Origin: Chloroflexota bacterium
GTDB taxonomy: Bacteria > Chloroflexota > Dormibacteria > Aeolococcales > Aeolococcaceae
Direction of reading: 5' to 3'
DNA length: 7,561 nt
NCBI GenBank assembly: GCA_003491925.1
Contig: DNAU01000175.1
Span: 1-7,561, forward strand
Position numbers and translations under genes: made by a program. The notes below the pieces were generated by a model. The model did not search any database and was not told where the DNA came from. It saw only the letters and a list, made by a program, of their open reading frames with translations. Below, in pieces: positions 1 to 5,663 of the stretch. Each line of letters begins with the position of its first letter. Position 1 is the first letter of the stretch.

Positions 1-348
1 GCCGCCTTCGCCGACTGGGGGCTGCCCACCGCCGACGCCATCCGGCTGGCCCGCCAGGCCGCCCCCGAGGGGACCCTGATCGCGAGCGGGGGGATCCGGG
101 GCGGGGTCGAGGTGGCCATGGCGATCGCCCTCGGCGCCGACCTGGTGGGCAGTGCCGGCTCGATGCTCCGCGCCGCCGCCGACGGCGAGGAGACGCTCGA
201 CGCCGCGGTCACCGAGATCACCGACACCCTGCGGATCACGATGTTCTGCACCGGCGCGCCCGACCTCGACCGGCTCCGCCGAGATGGCCGGCTGCTGCCC
301 CGCCCCGCCCCCGAGGCGGGGACAGGCGGCAGCGGAGAGGCACGGTGA
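1..348 (+). CDS. fni: Type 2 isopentenyl-diphosphate delta-isomerase, C-terminal 115 residues (5' end outside window)
   Basis: FMN- and NADPH-dependent interconversion of IPP and DMAPP in the cytosol, which sets the precursor ratio for farnesyl diphosphate synthesis. The reading frame is open from base 1 to the TGA at 346-348. Visible family signatures, in order, are a DWGLPTADA segment, IASGGIRGG (the FMN-phosphate-binding turn of this TIM-barrel family), the helix AIALGADLVGSAG, and a final MFCTGAPDLDRL that resembles the usual MF.TGA...L end of Idi-2 proteins. The commonly seen Lys of the DVAKAIALGA stretch is Met here (EVAMAIALGA). The last 20 or so residues are a Pro/Gly/Ala-rich tail after the conserved end. 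The stop overlaps the GTG start of hpnCD, so the two are probably translationally coupled. The family call is firm; whether the upstream part is intact cannot be seen. Confidence 0.9.
   Translation, partial: AAFADWGLPTADAIRLARQAAPEGTLIASGGIRGGVEVAMAIALGADLVGSAGSMLRAAADGEETLDAAVTEITDTLRITMFCTGAPDLDRLRRDGRLLPRPAPEAGTGGSGEAR
303..321 (+). other. GC-rich hairpin in the 3' end of fni
   Basis: CCCCGCC at 303-309 is the perfect reverse complement of GGCGGGG at 315-321, with a 5-nt loop CCCGA. It lies in the low-complexity tail codons of fni, about 24 nt before the hpnCD start. It has no following T-run, so it is not an intrinsic terminator. It could affect mRNA stability or coupling, or it could be chance in such GC-rich DNA. 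Confidence 0.4.
334..340 (+). promoter_or_regulatory. Ribosome binding site for hpnCD
   Basis: A purine-rich GGAGAGG lies four bases before the GTG at 345, inside the last codons of fni. It supports the GTG start, whose second and third bases form part of the fni TGA stop (GTGA overlap, 345-348). Confidence 0.6.
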
Positions 349-2213
349 GCGCGCTCCGACTCACCGCCCCGACGCTCGGCCAGCGCGAGGCCGACGCCCT
401 CTGTGTGCGGATGGCGCGGCGCCACTACGAGAACTTCTCGGTGGCCTCGCGGGTGACCCCCCGGCCCCTCCGGCTCCACCTGGCCCGGATCTACGCCTAC
501 TGCCGGACCACCGACGACCTCGGCGACGAGAGCGGCGACGCCGCGCTCTGGCGGCTGCAGCTCTGGCGGTCGGAGGTCGAGGCGATGTTCGAGGGCCGGC
601 CGCCGGTGCACCCGGTGCTGGTCGCCCTGGCCGGCACGGTGGCGCGCTTCGAGATCCCGGCCGAGCCCTTTCTCGACCTGATCGCCGCCAACGTCCAGGA
701 CCAGCGGGTCACCGGCTATCCCACGTGGGAGGATCTCGAGGCCTACTGCATGCTCTCGGCCGCTCCGGTCGGCCGGATGGTGCTCCGCCTCTTCGAGGTC
801 GCCGATCCCCGGGCGGTGCCGCTCTCCGACGACGTCTGCGTCGGACTGCAGCTCGCCAACTTCGCCCAGGACGTGGCTGTCGACCGCGGCAAGGGGCGCA
901 CCTATCTGATCCAATCCGAGCTGGACCGTCTCGGCCTTCCCGGCGCGGTGGAGGCCATGTGCGAGCGCGCCCTCCTCCTGCTCCGATCCGGCCGCGAGCT
1001 GGAGCGCCTCCCCATGCCCGCCCGGCTTCGCCTCCAGCTCAGCCTCTACCGCCGAGGCGGCGACGCGATCGTGGAGGCGATCCGGCGCGACGGCTTCCGG
1101 ACCGACCTCCGCCGGCCGGAGGTCTCGACCGCCACCAAGCTGCGGCTGGTGGCATCCGCCCTCTCCGAGGCCGCTGGCCGGCCATCCGTCGACGGGTGGG
1201 TGAACGCGGCGAGCGGGGCGGCGCCGGGGACCGCCGGCCCTGGGCCGGGCGCCGTGAACGCGGCGGCCAGATCGACGCCGGGGCCCCCCGGGGGCGGGTT
1301 GGCCCTGCTCACCGGGGCCCGGAGAGCCCCGATCGGGCGAGGTCACCAGGACGGCTCGCTGGCGGCGGCCGAGCTCTACTGCCAGCGGATGGCCCGGCGT
1401 GAGGCCGGGAACTTCTACTGGGGCTTCATCGCCCTGCCGCGCACCCAGCGCGTCTCCATCTACGCGCTGTACGACTTCGCCCGCCAGATCGACGACGCCA
1501 CCGACGGGCCGGGCGCGGTGGACGCGGCGGTCCAGCTCGACCTCCAGCGCCAGCGGCTGCGCCGGGCACTCGACGGCGACCCGGGGCACGACCCGGTGAT
1601 GCAGGTGCTCGCCCGTGCGGTGCGGCGGCACCGGATCCCGGCGACGGAGCTGGAGGAGCTGGTGAGCGGCGTCGAGATGGACCTCAGCCTGCGCCGCTAC
1701 GCCTCGTGGGAGGAGCTCAGGGGGTACTGCCAGCTGGTGGCCGGGGTGGTCGGGCGGATGTGCGTGCGCATCTTCGGCTTCGAGAACGACGACGCCCTGG
1801 AGCGCGCCGACTCGCTGGGCGCGGCGCTCCAGCTGATCAACATCCTCCGTGACGTCCGCGAGGATGCCTCGATGGGCCGGGTGTACCTGCCCCAGGACGA
1901 GCTGGCCCGCTTCGGCGTCTCCGAGGCGGCGGTGCTCGCCGGTGAGCCCGACGGCGCCTGGACCTCGCTGGTCGAGTTCGAGGCCGCCCGCGCCCGCCGC
2001 CTGTACGCGACCGGCATCGAGGTCTGCCGGCACATCCCCGGGCCGGCGCGGGCATGCGTCCGGACCATGGCCGGGATCTACAGCGGGATCCTCGACCGCA
2101 TCGAGGCGGAGCCGGAGCTGCCGCTCCGGCAGCGGGTGCGGCTCTCCTCCGGCGAGAAGGCGGAGGTGATGGTCCGCTCCTGGGTCGCCGCGGCCATCGG
2201 GCCGGGACGATGA
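345..2213 (+). CDS. Fused HpnC-HpnD: hydroxysqualene synthase joined to presqualene diphosphate synthase
   Basis: A single 622-residue reading frame holds two complete class I trans-prenyltransferase (squalene/phytoene synthase) domains. Residues about 20-275 are HpnC-like: ENFSVASR (30-37), first aspartate motif DDLGDE (57-62), TWEDLEAYC (127-135), VGRMVLRLF (142-150), and second motif N172-x3-D176-x3-D180 followed by GRTYL. Residues about 340-612 are HpnD-like: GNFYWGF, YALYDFARQIDDATD (first motif D383-D387), VGRMCVRIFG, and NILRDVRED (499-507) followed by GRVYLP. A Gly/Ala/Pro-rich linker joins them. In the known three-enzyme route HpnD makes presqualene diphosphate from two FPP, HpnC converts it to hydroxysqualene, and HpnE reduces that to squalene. 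Both domains keep their aspartate motifs, so both are probably active, one feeding the other. The GTG start has a ribosome binding site and overlaps the fni stop. Usually these are two genes of about 280-300 codons each. Identity is firm; channelling is inference. Confidence 0.92.
   Translation: MSALRLTAPTLGQREADALCVRMARRHYENFSVASRVTPRPLRLHLARIYAYCRTTDDLGDESGDAALWRLQLWRSEVEAMFEGRPPVHPVLVALAGTVARFEIPAEPFLDLIAANVQDQRVTGYPTWEDLEAYCMLSAAPVGRMVLRLFEVADPRAVPLSDDVCVGLQLANFAQDVAVDRGKGRTYLIQSELDRLGLPGAVEAMCERALLLLRSGRELERLPMPARLRLQLSLYRRGGDAIVEAIRRDGFRTDLRRPEVSTATKLRLVASALSEAAGRPSVDGWVNAASGAAPGTAGPGPGAVNAAARSTPGPPGGGLALLTGARRAPIGRGHQDGSLAAAELYCQRMARREAGNFYWGFIALPRTQRVSIYALYDFARQIDDATDGPGAVDAAVQLDLQRQRLRRALDGDPGHDPVMQVLARAVRRHRIPATELEELVSGVEMDLSLRRYASWEELRGYCQLVAGVVGRMCVRIFGFENDDALERADSLGAALQLINILRDVREDASMGRVYLPQDELARFGVSEAAVLAGEPDGAWTSLVEFEAARARRLYATGIEVCRHIPGPARACVRTMAGIYSGILDRIEAEPELPLRQRVRLSSGEKAEVMVRSWVAAAIGPGR
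1179..1346 (+). other. Low-complexity interdomain linker of HpnC-HpnD, rich in palindromes
   Basis: This stretch encodes residues 279-334, between the last HpnC-like helix and the first HpnD-like helix. It is almost entirely Gly, Ala, Pro, Arg and Ser. The DNA holds several inverted repeats: CCGGCCC (1234-1240) with GGGCCGG (1242-1248), flanked by GGCGCC at 1220-1225 and 1248-1253; CCGGGG (1278-1283) with CCCCGG (1286-1291); and GGGGC (1314-1318) with GCCCC (1326-1330). In-frame GTG codons at 1200 and 1254 and a TTG at 1299 after a G-rich run could be relics of, or still act as, a separate hpnD start. This is probably a former intergenic region read through after loss of the hpnC stop. Confidence 0.5.
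1200..1265 (+). repeat. 12-bp direct repeat pair in the hpnC-hpnD linker
   Basis: GTGAACGCGGCG occurs at 1200-1211 and again at 1254-1265, exactly 54 bp (18 codons) apart and in the same frame, encoding Val-Asn-Ala-Ala both times. This suggests local duplication during linker formation, although the sequence between the copies is not itself repeated. Confidence 0.55.
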
Positions 2214-2261
2214 GCGCGGATCCTGACGAGGCGGGGATGGCGATCGCTGAGCGAGCGGGTT

Positions 2262-2345
2262 CTTTGCAGGCGCGAGCGCAATCGCGCCGAGAAGAGGCCG
2301 CAGCACGCCGGTCAAGGCGTGCCGACGGCCGGACCCCGAGCGACG
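2262..2345 (+). repeat. Two-hairpin structured element, copy 1 (upstream of hpnE)
   Basis: Hairpin 1 pairs GGCGCGA (2269-2275) with TCGCGCC (2282-2288) around the loop GCGCAA. A GAGAAGAGGC spacer follows. Hairpin 2 pairs GCACGCC (2303-2309) with GGCGTGC (2316-2322) around a GGTCAA loop, and a CGACGGCCGGACCCC tail follows. A related copy lies at 6831-6910 with the same loop 1, the same GAG..GAGGC spacer pattern, a second perfect hairpin and a similar tail. The element fills the gap between the hpnCD stop (2213) and the likely hpnE start (2354). No T-run follows, so it is not an ordinary terminator. Candidate roles are an mRNA processing or stability element, a cis-regulatory RNA, or a small palindromic repeat family. 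I do not recognise it as a named RNA family. Confidence 0.6.
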
Positions 2346-2353
2346 TGAGCGCC

Positions 2354-3661
2354 ATGCCCGCCACGCATGTCGCCGTGGTCGGTGCCGGCCTCGCCGGGCT
2401 CGCGGCCGCTCTCGAGCTGAAGCGCAACGGCTTCCGGGTCACCCTGCTCGAGCGGAGCCGCCTGCTCGGCGGCAAGGCGACCTCGTTCCAGCTCGGCGAC
2501 CTCGAGATGGACAGCGGGCAGCACGCGATCCTGGGCTGCTACACCAGCTTCCTCGAGCTGGCCGGGGAGCTGGGGATGCGCGGCGACCTCCGGCTCCAGG
2601 AGCGATTCGACGTGCTGATGCTCACCCCTCACGGGCGCGCCCGGCTCCGTGCGCTGCGCCTGCCCGCGCCGCTGCACCTCGCCCTCCCCTTCCTCACCTT
2701 CCGGGCCCTCGCCTTCCGAGCGCGACTGCAGGTCGTCCGCGCCCTGGTCGCCGCCCGCCGCCCCCATCCGGGCGAGGACTCGGAGACGTTCGCCGCCTGG
2801 CTGCGGCGGCATGGCCAGAGCGCGCCGGCGCTGCGCGGATTCTGGGAGCCGTTCCTGATTCCGGCCCTCAACGCCCCCTTCGACCGGGTGAGCGCCGCCT
2901 CCGGCCTCATGGTGGTCCGCACCGCCCTGCTCGGGGACCGTGACGCCGCCCGGATCGGGTACGCCACCGTGCCCCTGGCTCGTTTCGCGGAGCGGGCGGC
3001 GGAGCGCTGCGACGAGGTGCGCCTGCGCACCGCGGTGACCGGGCTCCGCGTCGAGGACGGGAGGCTGCGCGGTCTGCGGACGGGCGAGCTGGAGCTCGAC
3101 TGCGACGCGGCCGTGCTCGCCGTCCCGCCGGAGCGGCTGCTCCGCATCGCCGGCGCCGAGGCCCTCCGGGTCACCGGCCTCGAGGCGTTCACCACCCAGC
3201 CGATCGTGGACGTCCATCTCTGGTACCGGCCGGCCGCGGTGGGTGTCACCGGCCACGATCCGCTCGCGGACCTCGACTTCGCGGCCATGGTCGACTCCCC
3301 GGTGCAGTGGGTCTTCGCCAAGGGACCTGGCCATCTCTGCTGCAGCCTGAGCAGCGCCGACGACCTGGTGCTGCAGCCGGAGGAGCGCCTGGTCGCCCTC
3401 GCCGACTCCGAGCTGCGCGCCCGCCTCCCCGAGCTCGTCGGCGCGGTCCTGCTCCGAGGGGTCGCCATCCGCGACCCGGAGGCGACCTTCGTGCCCGCCC
3501 CCGGGCTGCGGCGTCCGGGGCCGTCGACCGCCATCGAGAACGCCGTGCTGGCCGGCTGCTGGACCGACACCGGGTGGCCGGCGACCATGGAGGGGGCGGT
3601 GCGCAGCGGCCGGGTCGCCGCCCGAACCCTCATCGCGAGCCTGGCGGCGCGCCATGAGTGA
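2354..3661 (+). CDS. hpnE: HpnE, FAD-dependent hydroxysqualene reductase (squalene-associated desaturase-like)
   Basis: It reduces hydroxysqualene to squalene, the last step of the HpnCDE route. It is a flavoprotein related to phytoene desaturases and amine oxidases. From the ATG at 2354 it has 435 residues. The N-terminal dinucleotide fold VVGAGLAGLAAALEL has its glycines at 10, 12 and 15 and the ribose-binding Glu at 33. LLGGKATSF (37-45) and DSGQHAILGCY (53-63) are typical of HpnE. The C-terminal FAD motif reads LAGCWTDTGWPATMEGAVRSG, about residues 399-419, where Cys402 replaces the expected Asp. The start at 2354 puts the glycine motif at the usual distance from the N-terminus, but no strong ribosome binding site precedes it. 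An in-frame ATG at 2210 (ATGA overlap with hpnCD) would add 48 Arg/Ala-rich residues encoded by the hairpin element, and a GTG at 2345 is also possible. The 3' end overlaps shc by 8 nt. Confidence 0.92.
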   Translation: MPATHVAVVGAGLAGLAAALELKRNGFRVTLLERSRLLGGKATSFQLGDLEMDSGQHAILGCYTSFLELAGELGMRGDLRLQERFDVLMLTPHGRARLRALRLPAPLHLALPFLTFRALAFRARLQVVRALVAARRPHPGEDSETFAAWLRRHGQSAPALRGFWEPFLIPALNAPFDRVSAASGLMVVRTALLGDRDAARIGYATVPLARFAERAAERCDEVRLRTAVTGLRVEDGRLRGLRTGELELDCDAAVLAVPPERLLRIAGAEALRVTGLEAFTTQPIVDVHLWYRPAAVGVTGHDPLADLDFAAMVDSPVQWVFAKGPGHLCCSLSSADDLVLQPEERLVALADSELRARLPELVGAVLLRGVAIRDPEATFVPAPGLRRPGPSTAIENAVLAGCWTDTGWPATMEGAVRSGRVAARTLIASLAARHE

Positions 3662-5660
3662 CACCGCCCTCGACAACGCGGTGGACTGGCTGCTGGAGCG
3701 TCAGGAACCGGCGGGCTGGTGGACGGCGGAGATGGAGACCAACGTCACCATGACCGCGGAGCACGTCCTGCTGCTCCGCTTCCTCGGCGTGGACCACGAG
3801 GAGATCGCCGCGGGCGCGCGGCGGCACATCCTCGGTAAGCAGCGCGCCGACGGCAGCTGGTCGCTCTACTTCGACGGGCCCGGCGACCTCAGCACCACCG
3901 TCGAGGCCTACGTCGCCCTCCGCCTGCTCGGCCTGGATGCCGCGGCGGAGCCGGTGGCCCGGGCGCGCCGCTTCATCCTCGCCCAGGGGGGGCTGGCCCG
4001 GGCACGCGTCTTCACCAAGCTCTGGCTGGCCCTCTTCGGCCAGTACCCGTGGGACGGGGTGCCGTCGATGCCGCCCGAATTGATCCATCTGCCGTCGCGC
4101 GCCCCACTCAACCTCTACGACTTCGCCTGCTGGGCGCGCGGCACCATCGCCCCCCTGCTCATCGTGCTGAGCCGGCGGCCGGTGCGCCCGCTCGGGTTCG
4201 ACGTGCAGGAGCTGGTCGCCCCCGGCACCGAGGCACTGCTGCACCGGGTGCCCGGCGCCGGGGTGTTCTGGTGGCTCGACAAGCTCCAGAAGGTCTATGA
4301 GCGGCTGCCCCGCCAACCCGGACGCGAGCGCGCCCGGCGCGGCCTCGCCACCTGGATCGTCGATCACCAGGAGGCCGACGGGAGCTGGGGGGGGATCCAG
4401 CCACCCTGGGTCTATTCGCTCATCGCGCTCAACCTGCAGGGGATGGCGGTCGACCACCCGGTGATGCGGCTCGGCCTGCGCGGCCTGAACGAGCGCTTCG
4501 CGGTCTCCGACGCCGAGGGCTGGCGCCTCCAGGCCTGCATGTCGCCGGTCTGGGACACCGCGTGGGCGGTGCTCGCGCTCCGCGCCGCCGGGCTGTCCCG
4601 GTCTCATCCCGCGGTCCGCGCGGCGGTGGACTGGATCGTCGGCGAGCAGATCGAGAGGGGCGGCGACTGGCAGGTGAAGGTGCCCGTCCGGGAATGCGGC
4701 GGCTGGGCCTTCGAGTTCGACAACGACATCTATCCCGACGTTGACGACACCGCGATCGTGGTGCTGGCCCTGCTCGAGGGCGGTGACGGCCCGGTGGTGC
4801 GGGCCGCCGCCGAGAAGGGGGCCCGGTGGGCGGAGGCGATGCGCTCGAGCAACGGTGCCTGGGGCTCCTTCGACAAGGACAACACCCGCCAGCTCGTCTA
4901 CCGCATCCCCTTCGCCGACTTCGGGGCGATGCTCGACCCTCCCAGCGAGGACGTCACCGCCCACGTCCTGGAGATGCTCGCGGGGCTGGGACGCGGCACC
5001 GACGACCCGGTGGTGCGGGGCGGGCTTCGCTACCTCGCCCGCGAGCAGCGCACGTCGGGGTCCTGGTACGGACGCTGGGGCGTCAACCACGTCTACGGAA
5101 CCTGGTGTGTGATCTCGGCGCTCGCCGCGCTGGGCTGCGGCGGTCCCCACCTGCCGCGGGCCGTCAGGTGGCTGCTGCAGGCGCAGAACCGGGATGGGGG
5201 CTGGGGGGAGACCTGCCACTCCTACGAGGACGAGAGCTTCGCCGGCGTGGGCGTCAGCACCGCCTCGCAGACCGCCTGGGCGGTGATGGCGCTGCAGCGG
5301 AGCGGCCACGGTGAGCACTCCGCCTGCCGACGCGGTCTCGCGTTCCTCCGCGAGCGCCAGCAGGGGCGCACCTGGCCCGAGCCGGAGTACACCGGGACCG
5401 GCTTCCCCGGTGACTTCTACCTCAACTACGGGATGTACCGGCACCTCTTCCCGACCATGGCCCTGGCCATGGACGGGGGCCTCGGCGAATTCGGTGAGCT
5501 GCACGGAACCCCGGCCGAGAGGCAGCCGGCGGACCAGCCCGCGGCCGGCCAGACGCTGGAGCGGCCCGCATCACCCTCGAACGTTGCCGCAGCGGCGGGG
5601 AGGACGGTTGCCGGACCGTCCTCCGAGAGCCCCGCATCCGAACCGGACAGGGAGGACTGA
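3654..5660 (+). CDS. shc: Squalene-hopene cyclase (HpnF) with C-terminal low-complexity extension
   Basis: A class II triterpene cyclase, normally a monotopic membrane enzyme, that protonates and folds squalene into hopene or hopanol. Residues about 1-607 match the family: QW-type repeats (for example ADGSWS 65-70, ADGSWGG 241-247, NGAWGSFD 400-407, DGGWGE 514-519), LYDFACWARGTIAPL (154-168), QACMSPVWDTAW (293-304), the catalytic DVDDTA (362-367, the DxDDTA proton donor), PPSEDVTAH (429-437), and the end YTGTGFPGDFYLNYGMYRH. The Alicyclobacillus enzyme is 631 residues; this one is 668 because about 60 Pro/Ala/Ser-rich residues follow the normal end (from about 608). The ATG at 3654 lies inside the last codons of hpnE (ATGAGTGA overlap), with no clear ribosome binding site, so translation is probably coupled. 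Function is very secure; the role of the tail is unknown. Confidence 0.97.
   Translation: MSDTALDNAVDWLLERQEPAGWWTAEMETNVTMTAEHVLLLRFLGVDHEEIAAGARRHILGKQRADGSWSLYFDGPGDLSTTVEAYVALRLLGLDAAAEPVARARRFILAQGGLARARVFTKLWLALFGQYPWDGVPSMPPELIHLPSRAPLNLYDFACWARGTIAPLLIVLSRRPVRPLGFDVQELVAPGTEALLHRVPGAGVFWWLDKLQKVYERLPRQPGRERARRGLATWIVDHQEADGSWGGIQPPWVYSLIALNLQGMAVDHPVMRLGLRGLNERFAVSDAEGWRLQACMSPVWDTAWAVLALRAAGLSRSHPAVRAAVDWIVGEQIERGGDWQVKVPVRECGGWAFEFDNDIYPDVDDTAIVVLALLEGGDGPVVRAAAEKGARWAEAMRSSNGAWGSFDKDNTRQLVYRIPFADFGAMLDPPSEDVTAHVLEMLAGLGRGTDDPVVRGGLRYLAREQRTSGSWYGRWGVNHVYGTWCVISALAALGCGGPHLPRAVRWLLQAQNRDGGWGETCHSYEDESFAGVGVSTASQTAWAVMALQRSGHGEHSACRRGLAFLRERQQGRTWPEPEYTGTGFPGDFYLNYGMYRHLFPTMALAMDGGLGEFGELHGTPAERQPADQPAAGQTLERPASPSNVAAAAGRTVAGPSSESPASEPDRED
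5543..5566 (+). other. Imperfect hairpin in the shc 3' tail
   Basis: GGCCG (5543-5547) pairs with CGGCC (5562-5566), and CCAG (5549-5552) pairs with CTGG (5556-5559) around an ACG loop, with a small internal loop between the two helices. It lies in codons of the low-complexity SHC extension, upstream of the stronger hairpin at 5599-5624. Confidence 0.35.
5599..5624 (+). other. Strong 10-bp hairpin near the shc stop, upstream of hpnH
   Basis: GGAGGACGGT (5599-5608) is the exact reverse complement of ACCGTCCTCC (5615-5624), with loop TGCCGG. It sits in the extension codons of shc, ending 25 nt before the hpnH ribosome binding site. There is no following T-run, so it does not look like an intrinsic terminator. 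It may stabilise upstream mRNA or modulate hpnH translation. It shares a GGACGG/CCGTCC stem core with hairpin 2 of the element at 6831-6910, but relatedness is uncertain. Confidence 0.5.
5650..5655 (+). promoter_or_regulatory. Ribosome binding site for hpnH
   Basis: GGGAGG ends eight bases before the ATG at 5664 and lies in the last codons of shc. It is the clearest Shine-Dalgarno sequence in the window and fixes the hpnH start. Confidence 0.75.
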
Positions 5661-5663
5661 GCC

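Noticed and set aside
152..1402. 416-codon plus-strand frame overlapping fni and hpnCD
   Set aside because: It is an Arg/Pro/Ala-rich shadow of the hpnCD frame. The hpnCD frame has clear prenyltransferase motifs and this one has none.
2262..2345. Classic REP/RAYT palindromic repeat or a known riboswitch
   Set aside because: No GTAG-type foot, no REP-associated transposase gene in the window, and no match that I recognise to consensus cores of known riboswitches. It is kept as an unassigned structured element.
3630..5504. Long minus-strand open frame (624 codons) opposite shc
   Set aside because: It is a mirror of GC-rich codon bias: it lies entirely opposite a secure SHC gene and its translation is low-complexity His/Gly/Pro/Arg with no domain. 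The same applies to the minus-strand frames opposite hpnE (2312-3676) and hpnH (5745-6851).
5599..5624. Intrinsic transcription terminator at the end of shc
   Set aside because: The stem is strong but lies before the shc stop, has no T-run, and hpnH starts 3 nt after shc, so termination here would cut the operon.
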